Positions 26,167 to 36,385 of a stretch of 60,326 nt of DNA are shown piece after piece. The notes beneath the pieces were generated by a model that searched no databases, was not told the DNA's origin, and worked only from the letters and a program-made list of their open reading frames with translations. The translations under genes were made by a program, and so were the position numbers. The stretch lies in the NCBI GenBank assembly GCA_013153405.1, contig JAADEM010000150.1, forward strand, positions 1 through 60,326. Direction: 5' to 3'. The stretch's first letter is position 1, and every line of letters begins with the position of its first letter. This DNA is from Chlorobiota bacterium. GTDB lineage: Bacteria; Bacteroidota; Bacteroidia; Bacteroidales; Marinilabiliaceae.

Positions 26167-27552
26167 TTATAACTTCATAAGTGTCCTGAATTTAGCTTCA
26201 AGTTCAGGAACCTCCCTGTCTATATCTCCTGCTCCCATTGTAAGAAGCACATCGGGCATATCCTTAATTATTTTATCAAACAATTCTTCTTTTTCACAAA
26301 TTTCAACCTCAGCATTCTTCATATACTTCATAATAAGTTCCGACGTAACCCCTTCGACAGGCAACTCCCTGGCCGGATAAATATCAAGAAGTATAACCCT
26401 GTCGAGAATATCAAGAGCCTCGGCAAACTCTTTTGCAAAATCTCTTGTTCTGGTATAAAGATGGGGCTGAAATATTCCCATTATCCGTTTTCCTTCATAT
26501 ATAGCCTTTACAGATTTTACGGTAGCTTTTATCTCTGCCGGATGATGGGCATAATCGTCGATAAAAACGAACTTTCTGGTTTTAATTATATAATCGAACC
26601 TCCTCTTTATTCCTTTAAATGAAGCAAGTCCTTTCTTTATCTCTTCTTCCGAAACACCACCTATAAGAGCAAGTGCACAGGCGGCCACAGCATTTTCCAC
26701 ATTCAGGAGTCCGGGAATACCGAGTTGCAAACCTTCAATCTTCCCGAAAGGACTGTTCAGGTCAAAAATATACCGGTCTTTTATCATCAGAATATTTGAT
26801 GCATAAAAATCAACATCATCCTCATCAAGCGAATAGACAAACTGAACCGTTCCCTCAGGAACAGGAAGCTCAGGCAGTCCTTTTTTCACTATAACAGTTC
26901 CACCCGGACGCGTCAGTGATACAAATTCCCTGAAAGACTTTTCCAGCTCTTTCTTATTGCCGTAAATATCAAGATGATCGGCATCCATCGATGAAATAAC
27001 AGAAAGATACGGATTGAGATGCAGGAACGACCTGTCAAACTCATCAGCTTCAAGTATCACATATGGCGACTTTGATGAGTGCAGATAGTTTGTGTTGTAA
27101 TTTTTTGCAATACCGCCAATAAACGCCGAGCAGCCAATCTTCGACTTTGTATACAGATGGGCGGCAAGTGTTGATATAGTTGTTTTACCATGCGTCCCTG
27201 CTACACACACCGCATCCCAGCTATTCGAAATAAGACCGAGCACTTCAGCTCGTTTTTTCATATCGAAACCTGCTTCCCTGAAAAACAAAATCTCTTTGTT
27301 ATCGCCGGGTATGGCCGGAGTATACACAACCAATGTATCATAAGGCAAAAAACCCTTTTCTGCAGGCCAGTTAATATCTTCCTCATAATGAATCTGTATG
27401 CCTAGCATCTCAAGCTCGGAAGTAAGAACAGACGGAACCCTGTCGTATCCGCTCACATCGACTCCCTGACGATGAAAAAAACGTGCCAGGGCACTCATTC
27501 CAATGCCTCCTATTCCAATAAAATATGCGTATTTTAGGTTCTTGAATTCCAT
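26167..27552 (-). CDS. murC: UDP-N-acetylmuramate--L-alanine ligase
   Basis: ATP-dependent ligase adding L-alanine to UDP-MurNAc, the first amino acid of the peptidoglycan stem. The 461 residues contain GIGGIGMSALARF (UDP-binding Rossmann motif) near the N-terminus and the P-loop AGTHGKTT near 117. DDYAHHPAEI is the Mur-ligase signature near 335, and the C-terminal domain ends with TMGAGDI. It lies between murG and ftsQ as in many dcw clusters. Confidence 0.96.
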   Translation of the reverse strand: MEFKNLKYAYFIGIGGIGMSALARFFHRQGVDVSGYDRVPSVLTSELEMLGIQIHYEEDINWPAEKGFLPYDTLVVYTPAIPGDNKEILFFREAGFDMKKRAEVLGLISNSWDAVCVAGTHGKTTISTLAAHLYTKSKIGCSAFIGGIAKNYNTNYLHSSKSPYVILEADEFDRSFLHLNPYLSVISSMDADHLDIYGNKKELEKSFREFVSLTRPGGTVIVKKGLPELPVPEGTVQFVYSLDEDDVDFYASNILMIKDRYIFDLNSPFGKIEGLQLGIPGLLNVENAVAACALALIGGVSEEEIKKGLASFKGIKRRFDYIIKTRKFVFIDDYAHHPAEIKATVKSVKAIYEGKRIMGIFQPHLYTRTRDFAKEFAEALDILDRVILLDIYPARELPVEGVTSELIMKYMKNAEVEICEKEELFDKIIKDMPDVLLTMGAGDIDREVPELEAKFRTLMKL

Positions 27553-27568
27553 CTGCTTCCTTTTAAAA

Positions 27569-28654
27569 TTATCCCTCAGCCAGTTTTAAAACTTCCTCAG
27601 CAATTTTTGCCGCGGCATCAGGTTTAGCATATTTTTTAATATTTCCTGCCAGTTTTTCAAGCAAAGCCTTGTCATTAAGCATTTCGACAGCCTTACCTGC
27701 AAGAGTATCCGTTTCATCATCCTTAACCATCAATGCTGCATCATTCTCAACCATCACCATAGCATTTTTAGTCTGATGGTCTTCTGCAACATTAGGACTT
27801 GGCACAAAAATCGCCGGTTTGCCAGCAATGGCAATTTCCGAAACCGACAATGCACCTGCTCTTGATATCACAACATCGGCAACAGCATAAGCATAGGCCA
27901 TCTCTTTTATGAAAGGTAAAATTTTCACATTTCCTGTATTCTTTTCTGATACTTTTTTTTCAATTTCATTGAAATAATATTTCCCGGTTTGCCACAATAT
28001 CTGCACATCATCATCAAGGTCTTTCAGTCCATTCATAATTCCTTCATTTACCGACCTTGCACCCAAGCTGCCACCTATAACCAGAATTGTTTTTTTCCCG
28101 CTTTCGAGACCAAAATGTCTGAATGCTTCTTCCCGGTCTGCCTTAACGGTTATATCCTGCCTGACAGGATTACCTGTCAGCACTATTTTTTCTGTTGGGA
28201 AAAAACGCTCCATTTCAGGATAAGCAACACATATCTTTTTAGCCTTCTTAGAAAGAATCTTATTAGTCATTCCTGGATAAGAGTTCTGTTCCTGCAACAA
28301 ACACGGGATGCCTTTTCCCGAAGCCACCCTCAACACAGGTCCAGAAGCATATCCGCCTACTCCGACAGCCACATCCGGTTTAAATTCCCTCACTACTTTC
28401 CTTGCCTGCCACATTCCGGCAAGAAGCTTAAAAGGGAACAACAGATTTTTAAGTGTGAGACGGCGTTGCAGTCCGGCCACAGTCAGACCTGTAATTTTAT
28501 ATCCAGCCGCCGGCACTTTCTCCATCTCCATTTTACCCTTTGCCCCCACAAAAAGTATTTCTGCATCGGGTTTTGCCTCCTTTACGGCATTTGCTATTGC
28601 AATAGCCGGGAAAATATGTCCTCCGGTACCTCCTCCGCTAATTATTATTTTCAT
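27569..28654 (-). CDS. murG: MurG glycosyltransferase (lipid II synthesis)
   Basis: Adds GlcNAc from UDP-GlcNAc to lipid I at the inner membrane face, giving lipid II. The 361-residue GT-B protein has the N-terminal SGGGTGGHIFPAIAIA loop, GVGGYASGP, QEQNSYPG and the C-terminal SRAGALSVSEI, all diagnostic of MurG. Its start overlaps ftsW by 17 bases. Confidence 0.96.
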   Translation of the reverse strand: MKIIISGGGTGGHIFPAIAIANAVKEAKPDAEILFVGAKGKMEMEKVPAAGYKITGLTVAGLQRRLTLKNLLFPFKLLAGMWQARKVVREFKPDVAVGVGGYASGPVLRVASGKGIPCLLQEQNSYPGMTNKILSKKAKKICVAYPEMERFFPTEKIVLTGNPVRQDITVKADREEAFRHFGLESGKKTILVIGGSLGARSVNEGIMNGLKDLDDDVQILWQTGKYYFNEIEKKVSEKNTGNVKILPFIKEMAYAYAVADVVISRAGALSVSEIAIAGKPAIFVPSPNVAEDHQTKNAMVMVENDAALMVKDDETDTLAGKAVEMLNDKALLEKLAGNIKKYAKPDAAAKIAEEVLKLAEG

Positions 28655-29825
28655 TTGCGAGCTCTTTTTCTTTTAGTTCTTTTGCATACATACTAACGCT
28701 CAATATCATTCCAAAAGCAAGACATGAGAACACAACCGAAGTTCCTCCCATACTTACCAAAGGAAGTGTTTGTCCGGTAACCGGGAATACTCCAACCGAA
28801 ACTCCCATATTTATAATTGCCTGAACCACAAGAACAGTCGTAAGTCCGACCACAAGCAGAGCAGGAAAAACTCTTTTACTGTACCTGACTATTACCCCAG
28901 CCCGGTAAAGTAATACCAGGTAAGCCAGAAGAACAACAAGGCCACCTGCCAGACCGTACTCTTCAACTATTATTGCATAAACAAAGTCACTATATGGATG
29001 CGGAAGGAAATTACGCTGAACACTGTTTCCCGGCCCCTTACCGAAAAGTCCGCCGTTGGCAACAGCCATTTTTGCTCTTTCCGACTGATACGAATGAGCA
29101 TCTTTGATTTTGTCATCACCGGATTCTCCTGCACTAAAAGCTTCCAGCCTTGCTACCATTATCCTTATCCTCCGAGGAGAATATTCCGGATACATTTTTC
29201 CAAACATAAGCATTAAAGCGAGTAACCCGACAGCTATACTTCCTGTGGAGATAAGATATCTGAGTGGAACCCTTCCGATAAACATCAAAACCATTCCGGC
29301 AAAACCTATCAGTACAGATGTGGAGAGATCTTCCGGAATTATCAGAATTATAATTAAAAATAACGGGGCCAGTAATTTTCTCAGATATATCCTGAGAGTA
29401 ATTTTCTCGTTCTGATAACGCGCAAGCTCCCGCGCCAGATATACTACTATTGCAATTTTAGCAAATTCGGATGGTTGAAACCTGATACTTGTAAATGGTA
29501 TCTGTATCCACCTTTTGGCATGATTTATTTCCGGCCCGAAAAGCAAAGTATAGGCCAATAATACAACGGCTACAATAAAAAATATCATATACAACTTTGC
29601 AAACCATTTGTACGGCACATTATGAATACCTATAATAACCAGAAGCCCTATTAAGAAAAAGAAAGCCTGACGAAGCATAAACCCCAGTGCACTTCCTGTA
29701 TGGTACTGTGATGCCAGGTTACCTGTAGAACTGTATATTACCAGCATAGACACAACGGACAACCAGGCAATAATAACCCAAATTATTCTGTCTCCCTTAA
29801 AATATTTCCAAATTGAATCTTCCAT
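28638..29825 (-). CDS. ftsW: Septal peptidoglycan polymerase FtsW
   Basis: SEDS-family glycosyltransferase with about ten membrane helices that polymerises lipid II with its partner FtsI. The 395 residues include RWIQIPFTSIRFQPSEFAK, the SEDS signature, and GKGPGNSVQRNFLPHPYSDF with the conserved aspartate region in the large periplasmic loop. GVFPVTGQTLPLVSMGGTS is the C-terminal signature. The paralogue RodA has the same fold; position next to murD/murG and in the cluster with ftsI favours FtsW. Confidence 0.93.
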   Translation of the reverse strand: MEDSIWKYFKGDRIIWVIIAWLSVVSMLVIYSSTGNLASQYHTGSALGFMLRQAFFFLIGLLVIIGIHNVPYKWFAKLYMIFFIVAVVLLAYTLLFGPEINHAKRWIQIPFTSIRFQPSEFAKIAIVVYLARELARYQNEKITLRIYLRKLLAPLFLIIILIIPEDLSTSVLIGFAGMVLMFIGRVPLRYLISTGSIAVGLLALMLMFGKMYPEYSPRRIRIMVARLEAFSAGESGDDKIKDAHSYQSERAKMAVANGGLFGKGPGNSVQRNFLPHPYSDFVYAIIVEEYGLAGGLVVLLAYLVLLYRAGVIVRYSKRVFPALLVVGLTTVLVVQAIINMGVSVGVFPVTGQTLPLVSMGGTSVVFSCLAFGMILSVSMYAKELKEKELANENNN

Positions 29826-29846
29826 AATCAGGACTGTTCCGGTCTT

Positions 29847-31187
29847 TTACAATCTTCTTACATACTCTTTAAACAATCTACCCCTGTGCTCATAATTATC
29901 GAACAGGTCGAAACTGGCACACGCCGGCGACAAAAGCACAACATCCCCTTTTTTACCCATCCGGTATGCTGTTCTGACTGCATCTTTCATCGAAGAGGTT
30001 TCTAAAATTTCGGGTACAACTCCTTTAAAATAGTTCACAAGCTTACTGTTATCCTTTCCCAAACAGATCAATACTTTAACTTTCTCACGAACAATACCCT
30101 CCAGTTCAGAATAGTCGTTACCCTTATCGGTACCGCCGGCAATCCAGATCACCGGACTATCCATACACTCGAGAGCATACCAGGCGGAATTTACATTGGT
30201 AGCTTTTGAATCATTAATAAATTTTATTCCACGCACTGCTGCAACTTTTTCAAGGCGGTGTTCCACTCCTTTAAAGTTTGCCAGACTGTCGCGGATTATT
30301 TTTTTACGTATCCTTAAAACCTGTGATACGATACCGGCTGCCATTGAATTATAAATATTATGACGTCCGTCCAGTGAAAGCTCGTGTGTAAAAAAGCTCA
30401 TAGAACTGTTTTTATAATTAATCACTATTTTGTCATTATCGAGAAAAGCTCCCTGCTCAACCTTATGTTCGAGCGAAAAAGGAATCAATTGTGCTTTTAT
30501 ATTCCGTTTTTTTATTTCTGCCGTAATTATCTCATCATCGTCACAATAAACAAATGTGTCATTCTCCTTCATATTTCTGACTATTCTGAATTTCGAATCA
30601 ACATAGTTTTGCATCTGATACCCGTACCTGTCAAGATGATCGGGGGTAATATTCAGAATAACAGCAACATCGGCCTTAAACGAGAACATTCCATCGAGCT
30701 GAAAACTACTAAGTTCGAGTACCCAATATTCGGGTTCACGACCTTCTGCCACCAGCCTAGCAAAACCAAATCCCACATTTCCGGCCGGTTCTGCATCAAT
30801 TCCGGCATTTGTCAGTATGTGATGTATCAGCATTGTTGTAGTTGTCTTGCCGTTACTGCCTGTGATACAAATCTTTTTTCCTGTGGCATACCGACCTGCA
30901 AATTCAATTTCAGATATAACAGGAATACTTTTTTCTTTCAACTTAACTATAAGATGAGCATTGTCCGGAATTCCGGGGCTTTTAACAACCTCATCAGCAT
31001 TCAAAATAAGCTCTTCGCTATGTTTTCCCTGCTCGAATGCTATCCCTGCCTCTTCAAGCTCTTTTCTGAATCTTTCTTTTATCTCCCCTTTATCAGAAAC
31101 AAATACATCGAAACCGGTTTTCACCCCCAATAAAGCAGCACCAATACCACTTTCTCCAGCTCCCAGTATTACCAGTCTCTTTTTCAT
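29847..31187 (-). CDS. murD: UDP-N-acetylmuramoylalanine--D-glutamate ligase
   Basis: Adds D-glutamate to UDP-MurNAc-L-Ala. The 446 residues show GAGESGIGAALLG at the N-terminus, the P-loop TGSNGKTTTTML near 110, NITPDHLDRY near 180 and the C-terminal VLLSPACASFDLFDNYEHRG typical of MurD. It sits between mraY (18 bases upstream) and ftsW. Confidence 0.96.
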   Translation of the reverse strand: MKKRLVILGAGESGIGAALLGVKTGFDVFVSDKGEIKERFRKELEEAGIAFEQGKHSEELILNADEVVKSPGIPDNAHLIVKLKEKSIPVISEIEFAGRYATGKKICITGSNGKTTTTMLIHHILTNAGIDAEPAGNVGFGFARLVAEGREPEYWVLELSSFQLDGMFSFKADVAVILNITPDHLDRYGYQMQNYVDSKFRIVRNMKENDTFVYCDDDEIITAEIKKRNIKAQLIPFSLEHKVEQGAFLDNDKIVINYKNSSMSFFTHELSLDGRHNIYNSMAAGIVSQVLRIRKKIIRDSLANFKGVEHRLEKVAAVRGIKFINDSKATNVNSAWYALECMDSPVIWIAGGTDKGNDYSELEGIVREKVKVLICLGKDNSKLVNYFKGVVPEILETSSMKDAVRTAYRMGKKGDVVLLSPACASFDLFDNYEHRGRLFKEYVRRL

Positions 31188-31205
31188 CTGTTATATTTTT
31201 TGTCT

Positions 31206-32438
31206 TTAACGTATTTTTAATGTTACAACAGTAAGTATGGCAAGCACTATACCCACAATCCAGAACCGTGTAACTATTTTCGGTTCCGAATACCCCATCA
31301 TCTGATAATGATGATGCAAAGGTGCCATTTTGAATATCCTCCTTCCTTCACCATACTTTCTTTTGGTGTATTTAAACCAGGAAACCTGTATCATAACCGA
31401 AAGGTTTTCGACAAGGAAAATCCCACAAAGAATAGGGATAAGCAGCTCTATTCGTATCATTATTGCATAAACTGCTATTATACCACCCAGAGTAAGGCTG
31501 CCCGTATCTCCCATAAAAACCTGCGCAGGATAAGAATTATACCACAGAAACCCTACCGTAGCACCGATGAAAGCTCCAATAAAAACCACCAGCTCTTCTG
31601 AAAACGGGATATACAGAATATGCAGGTAATTGGCATAAATAATATTACCCGACAGATATGCAAAAACTCCGAGTGTTGAGCCCACAATGGCAGATGTTCC
31701 GGTTGCAAGGCCATCGAGACCGTCAGTCATGTTAACTCCATTCGAAACAGCGGTTATGATAAAAATAACAGCCAGAACGAATACTATCCATCCGTATTTT
31801 TTTGCATTCTCACCAAGAAATCCCAGCAATGACGAATAATCGAATTTGTTATTTTTAAAGAACGGAACCGTGGTTATCGTTCCTTTCACATCACGCATTT
31901 TAGGCAGTTCCTGTATCTGTCCCTGAGTATTCTCAACCACTACTGTTTTTTCAGGCACACGCTCTCTTATTATTACATCATCATTCAGGTATAGTGTAAG
32001 GCCGACAATCAACCCAAGTCCTATCTGTCCGGCAATCTTAAACCTTCCTGCCAGACCCTCTTTATCTTTTTTAAATACCTTTATGTAGTCGTCGATAAAA
32101 CCGATTGTACCAAGCCAGAGGGTGGTTATTATCATCAGAATAACATATACATTCTCAAGTTTGGCAAATAGGAGTGTGGGAATAAGTATAGAACCTATAA
32201 TTATTATTCCTCCCATAGTTGGAGTTCCCTTTTTTTGATACTGCCCTTCAAGACCAAGGTCGCGTACGACTTCGCCTATCTGTTGTTTTTGCAATAAACG
32301 GATAATTCTTTTGCCGGTGATAGTGGCAAAAAACAATGAGAAAATAACAGCCATACCTGTCCGGAATGAGATATACTGGAACATCCCGGCACCGGGGAAA
32401 TCCAAATCTGAAAGATATTGAAACAGATAGTAAAGCAT
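31206..32438 (-). CDS. mraY: Phospho-N-acetylmuramoyl-pentapeptide transferase MraY
   Basis: Polytopic enzyme that moves phospho-MurNAc-pentapeptide to undecaprenyl phosphate, making lipid I. The 410-residue chain has KKGTPTMGG and GFIDDY (catalytic acidic pair) in the first third, [12 protein letters not shown] with its metal-site aspartate, and the PLHHHYQ histidine cluster in the C-terminal loop. It is some 50 residues longer than the E. coli enzyme owing to an inserted periplasmic segment around 160-210, a feature I associate with Bacteroidota MraY. murF, often located just before mraY, is absent. Confidence 0.96.
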   Translation of the reverse strand: MLYYLFQYLSDLDFPGAGMFQYISFRTGMAVIFSLFFATITGKRIIRLLQKQQIGEVVRDLGLEGQYQKKGTPTMGGIIIIGSILIPTLLFAKLENVYVILMIITTLWLGTIGFIDDYIKVFKKDKEGLAGRFKIAGQIGLGLIVGLTLYLNDDVIIRERVPEKTVVVENTQGQIQELPKMRDVKGTITTVPFFKNNKFDYSSLLGFLGENAKKYGWIVFVLAVIFIITAVSNGVNMTDGLDGLATGTSAIVGSTLGVFAYLSGNIIYANYLHILYIPFSEELVVFIGAFIGATVGFLWYNSYPAQVFMGDTGSLTLGGIIAVYAIMIRIELLIPILCGIFLVENLSVMIQVSWFKYTKRKYGEGRRIFKMAPLHHHYQMMGYSEPKIVTRFWIVGIVLAILTVVTLKIR

Positions 32439-32444
32439 AGTAAT

Positions 32445-33905
32445 TTATTTATGTGCAAATATTTCCCTGACAATTTCCCTGTCATCAAAATGTGTTCTGA
32501 CTCCTTTAATCTCCTGATATGTTTCGTGCCCCTTTCCTGCAATAAGAATAATATCTCCAGGATTAGCCACCATACATGCGGTACGTATTGCCTCCTCTCT
32601 GCTGGTTATCGACAAAACCTTTATTCTCTCTTTAAACGAAATACCCTCCATCATATCCCTGATAATCTGCTCTGGTTCTTCACTCCGGGGATTATCAGAT
32701 GTAAGGATAACTTTCGTACTTCCCTTAACAGCCTCGGCTGCCATTACCGGACGCTTAGCCTTATCCCTGTCTCCTCCGGCTCCAACAACAGTTATCAGTT
32801 GATTATCAAAACTTCTTATTTCATTTATGGTCTCTATCACATTTTTTAATGCATCAGGGGTATGAGCATAATCGACAACTGCCGTTATCCCGTCATTCGA
32901 ACGTATTGTTTCGAAACGCCCAGCTACAGGTTTTAACCTGCTCAGCTCCACAAGAACATTCTCTTTCTCAAATCCAAGAAGAACGGCAGCACCATATACA
33001 GCAAGCAGATTCTGAGCATTGAAAAATCCCACAAAGGGAGTCCATACTTCTTTACCGTCAATACTCAGCTGCATTCCTTCAAACATATTCTCGATTATCT
33101 TCCCTTTAAAGTCAGCCATACCTTTTACCGAATAAGTATAAACTGCAGCTTTTGTATTCTGGACCATCACACTTCCGTTTTTATCGTCGGCATTTACAAG
33201 TGCAAAAGCAGTTTCGCCGAGAGAGTCGAAAAATCCTTTTTTAGCCTCAATATATGCCTTAAATGTTTTGTGATAATCCAGGTGGTCGTGGGTTATATTG
33301 GTAAAAATTCCGCCTGCAAACTCAAGTCCTGCTATACGTTTCTGATGTACCGAATGAGAACTGACCTCCATAAAGCAATAGGTACACCCCTCATCAGCCA
33401 TATGTCTCATTATGCGGTTCAGAGAAACAGCATCGGGAGTAGTGTGTGTTGCAGGAATCTCCTTTTCTCCTATATAATTCTGCACGGTAGAAAATAATCC
33501 CGCTTTCTCACCCAGGAGCCCTGTTATCTCATACAGCAATGTTGCAACTGTAGTCTTACCGTTGGTTCCGGTAACGCCAACCAGTTTTAAATCGCGGGAC
33601 GGATGATCGTAAAAAGCCGATGCCAGCAATCCTAGTGCCTCAGCCGAATCAGGTACAGATACACACACCGCATCATCAGGAATATCTTCAGGCATATCCT
33701 CACAAACCACAGCACGGCATCCCGCTTCAAAAACAGAAGGAATGAATTTATGACCATCGGTGCGGGTTCCTTTTACAGCAACAAAAACACTGTCCTTACC
33801 GGCTTTACGTGAATCAAACTCAACCGAAGATATATCAGGATCTACTGCTCCTTTGCGTGAAACAACATTCAACTCAGCCAGTATTTCGGATAACTTTTTC
33901 AACAT
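32445..33905 (-). CDS. murE: UDP-MurNAc-tripeptide synthetase, DAP-adding
   Basis: Adds the third stem residue to UDP-MurNAc-L-Ala-D-Glu. The 486 residues include the P-loop GVTGTNGKTTVATLLY near 110, ITHDHLDYHKTF, and DNPRSEEP near 400. DNPR is the substrate-selecting motif for meso-diaminopimelate, so this organism should have DAP-type peptidoglycan. The first base of the ATG is the last base of the ftsI stop (TGATG), implying coupled translation. Confidence 0.96.
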   Translation of the reverse strand: MLKKLSEILAELNVVSRKGAVDPDISSVEFDSRKAGKDSVFVAVKGTRTDGHKFIPSVFEAGCRAVVCEDMPEDIPDDAVCVSVPDSAEALGLLASAFYDHPSRDLKLVGVTGTNGKTTVATLLYEITGLLGEKAGLFSTVQNYIGEKEIPATHTTPDAVSLNRIMRHMADEGCTYCFMEVSSHSVHQKRIAGLEFAGGIFTNITHDHLDYHKTFKAYIEAKKGFFDSLGETAFALVNADDKNGSVMVQNTKAAVYTYSVKGMADFKGKIIENMFEGMQLSIDGKEVWTPFVGFFNAQNLLAVYGAAVLLGFEKENVLVELSRLKPVAGRFETIRSNDGITAVVDYAHTPDALKNVIETINEIRSFDNQLITVVGAGGDRDKAKRPVMAAEAVKGSTKVILTSDNPRSEEPEQIIRDMMEGISFKERIKVLSITSREEAIRTACMVANPGDIILIAGKGHETYQEIKGVRTHFDDREIVREIFAHK

Positions 33906-35998
33906 CAGCCCATTTTTAAAATTATTAATTGACCTTTTCTGAAAACATCACCGGGTCGCAGCGACTGATTTCGCACCCTGCCTGCACCCTGCACTATTAC
34001 TTTAAGACCCGCATTCTCAAGGACACAAACAGCATCTTTTGCTCCCATTCCTCTTACATCAGGAACTCTTCCTTCTGGAATAGTCTTCGGACGAAGCAAG
34101 ATCTCATATTCCCTGGCTTTGGTTGAAAGCCACTCAGAATCAATATCTGCATTTTCCACATCAACATTTATATCCTCAAATACAGTCAACAACTCATCTT
34201 TTTTACCACCTTTGGAATAAGGCATATTTCCGGTAGTCTCTTTAACCACCTCATCGTTTGCCACCTCCTGTCGTTCAAAACTTTTTGCATAAACCTTATC
34301 GGCAATATCCCTGAATACAGTTCCGGCCACAAGATTACCATAGTAAACACCACGCCTCGGACTGTTCACGACAACAATGCAACTGTATACAGGCTCATCG
34401 GCAGGGAAATATCCCACAAATGTTCCCTGATACTCTTTTCCTTTTGAATGATAACCGGATGTTCCGTGTGCAATCTGAGCGGTCCCTGTTTTACCAGCAA
34501 TACCGTAACTACTGCCGCTGATGTTACGTGCTGTTCCATGTTCCACTACACCTTTCAACAACTCATGAACTTTCTCAACCGTACTTCGTGAACAGATGGA
34601 GGCATTCAGCACTTCAGTATCAAACTCCTCCACAACTTTACCGTTATCAAGTATCGCTTTCACAAATCTCGGTTTCACCTTTGTTCCGTTATTAGCTATT
34701 GCATTGTAAAAAGCAAGAATCTGCATCGGAGTCATCTGAACCTCATAACCAATAGACATCCACGGCAATGAAATACCCGACCACAAAGTATCGCCCGGAT
34801 AACGGAATACGGGTTTGCCTTCTCCCTTTATATCCAGCCCCAGGGGTTCATTCAGTCCCATAGAGTATACCCTGTCTACAAATCGTCTGGGATTATCCTT
34901 GTAATTATCATAAATAATGCTTGAAATTCCCACGTTCGACGATTTCTCAAACGCCTCACGAACTGTAATACGTCCATATCCGCCATGATGGCTGTCCCTC
35001 ATTATACTTTTGTAATATTTTCTTTCACCGTTACGGGTATCCACAGTATCATCAAGAGTTACCACATCATCTTCAAGAGCAGCAATAACCGAAGCCAGCT
35101 TGAATGTAGAACCCGGTTCTGTTGCATCTCCAACAGCATAATTATACACTTCCCCGTATATGCCCGGAGCTACTCGTTTAAGGTTAGCAATAGCCTTTAC
35201 TTCACCGCTTTGCACCTCCATAAGAACTGCTACACCGTACAGTGCATCCTGTTTTTTCAACTGATTAAGCAGAGCATTTTCTGTAATATCCTGCATTTCA
35301 ACATTAATGGTTGTCAGAATATCCCTACCATTTACCGAAGGAATTATTTCCTGAGTTATCCACCGTCCGGGAACTTTTATCCTCTGACCTTTACCAGGCC
35401 TTCCCCTCAGATCCTTATCATACGATTTTTCAAGTCCCACTTTACCTCCCAGTGATTTATCTCCATAAATTGACCCAATAGTACGCGAAGCAAGCAGACC
35501 GAATGGTTTTTCTCTTGAATCGTATGGCTCAACAATAAATCCGCCTTTGTATTGACCCCTCCGGAAAATGGGAAACTTTTTAACCTTTTGAAGGTCTGTA
35601 TAAGATATTTTTTTACTGTTTATACGGTAATATCGTTTCCCTGCTTTTCTGGCATTTATTAATCTTTTTTTATAAGTCTGTTTTGAAGCATCACCGTAAA
35701 ATCCTGAAAGGCACAAAGCCAGACTATCGACCTTACTTCTGAAGACATCATCGGTAAGGCCGTCGGCACATACATCCATAAAAATCCTGTAGCTAGGAAC
35801 AGAGCAGGCCAGCTCTCTGCCGTCGTCAGAAAGGATATCGCCTCTCACTGCCGGTATATCAACTATTTTAGGCGGCTCAGAAGGAGCTCCTTCGACAAAC
35901 TGAAGAGTTACCATACTGTATACAACAAGCCCTGCCATAATTGCCACAATGATATACAGCAGGCCGAATCGTAAAACAATAAATCTTTTCAGGTCCAT
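33905..35998 (-). CDS. ftsI: Septal transpeptidase FtsI (PBP with PASTA domain)
   Basis: Class B penicillin-binding protein that cross-links septal peptidoglycan. The 697 residues comprise one N-terminal membrane helix (about 8-28), the pedestal domain, and a transpeptidase domain with the active-site STFK of EPGSTFKLAS near 300, SSN and KTGTAQ. One C-terminal PASTA domain covers about 635-697 (VPDVRGMGAKDAVCVLENAG). A PASTA domain at this position also occurs in SpoVD-like proteins, but there is no sporulation context here. It lies nine bases after the ftsL-like gene. Confidence 0.94.
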   Translation of the reverse strand: MDLKRFIVLRFGLLYIIVAIMAGLVVYSMVTLQFVEGAPSEPPKIVDIPAVRGDILSDDGRELACSVPSYRIFMDVCADGLTDDVFRSKVDSLALCLSGFYGDASKQTYKKRLINARKAGKRYYRINSKKISYTDLQKVKKFPIFRRGQYKGGFIVEPYDSREKPFGLLASRTIGSIYGDKSLGGKVGLEKSYDKDLRGRPGKGQRIKVPGRWITQEIIPSVNGRDILTTINVEMQDITENALLNQLKKQDALYGVAVLMEVQSGEVKAIANLKRVAPGIYGEVYNYAVGDATEPGSTFKLASVIAALEDDVVTLDDTVDTRNGERKYYKSIMRDSHHGGYGRITVREAFEKSSNVGISSIIYDNYKDNPRRFVDRVYSMGLNEPLGLDIKGEGKPVFRYPGDTLWSGISLPWMSIGYEVQMTPMQILAFYNAIANNGTKVKPRFVKAILDNGKVVEEFDTEVLNASICSRSTVEKVHELLKGVVEHGTARNISGSSYGIAGKTGTAQIAHGTSGYHSKGKEYQGTFVGYFPADEPVYSCIVVVNSPRRGVYYGNLVAGTVFRDIADKVYAKSFERQEVANDEVVKETTGNMPYSKGGKKDELLTVFEDINVDVENADIDSEWLSTKAREYEILLRPKTIPEGRVPDVRGMGAKDAVCVLENAGLKVIVQGAGRVRNQSLRPGDVFRKGQLIILKMG

Positions 35999-36007
35999 AG
36001 CACCTTC

Positions 36008-36385
36008 CTATTTTGAAACATACAATATTCTTGGCGGTTCTTTAAGTTCTTCCATTTCAACCCCCATCTTTTTCATTCGTCGAAGCACCTCACTGGGCTT
36101 GCTCATCGACATCAGCTCAGAGGATGTTGTCACAGCTTCAAACCTCAGCTCTTTAACCTCCTCGTTAAGGGAATGCAGTTCTTTCTGCATTCTCTCAACC
36201 TCATGATGGTTCATTATATAAAAAAAGCCAAGCACTGCGAGGTAAAAAACAAACAGCATCTGCTTACGAAAAAATTTCCGGGTAACAAGACGTCCGGTAA
36301 AAATATCTTTCACCGAAATTCCTTTAAGCTCTTCCATCTCATCGTAATGGCTCTCAAATTCGTTTCCTTTGAGCAGATCTTTCAT
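36008..36385 (-). CDS. ftsL: FtsL-like division protein
   Basis: Small 125-residue bitopic protein. About 40 polar cytoplasmic residues precede a membrane helix (about 43-60), then a coiled-coil-prone stretch rich in Glu, Leu and Lys (VERMQKELHSLNEEVKEL) and a short tail. Size, topology and position between rsmH and ftsI match FtsL, which forms a complex with FtsQ and FtsB. Direct sequence identity to FtsL is not visible, so the call is contextual. The start overlaps the rsmH stop by four bases. Confidence 0.75.
   Translation of the reverse strand: MKDLLKGNEFESHYDEMEELKGISVKDIFTGRLVTRKFFRKQMLFVFYLAVLGFFYIMNHHEVERMQKELHSLNEEVKELRFEAVTTSSELMSMSKPSEVLRRMKKMGVEMEELKEPPRILYVSK

Noticed and set aside
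27989-28696. 235-codon plus-strand open frame
   Set aside because: Antisense shadow of murG and the ftsW end; no family features.
30384-31133. 249-codon open frame on the plus strand
   Set aside because: Lies wholly antisense to murD, which has all its motifs; the translated sequence has low-complexity aromatic/Cys content and no domain.
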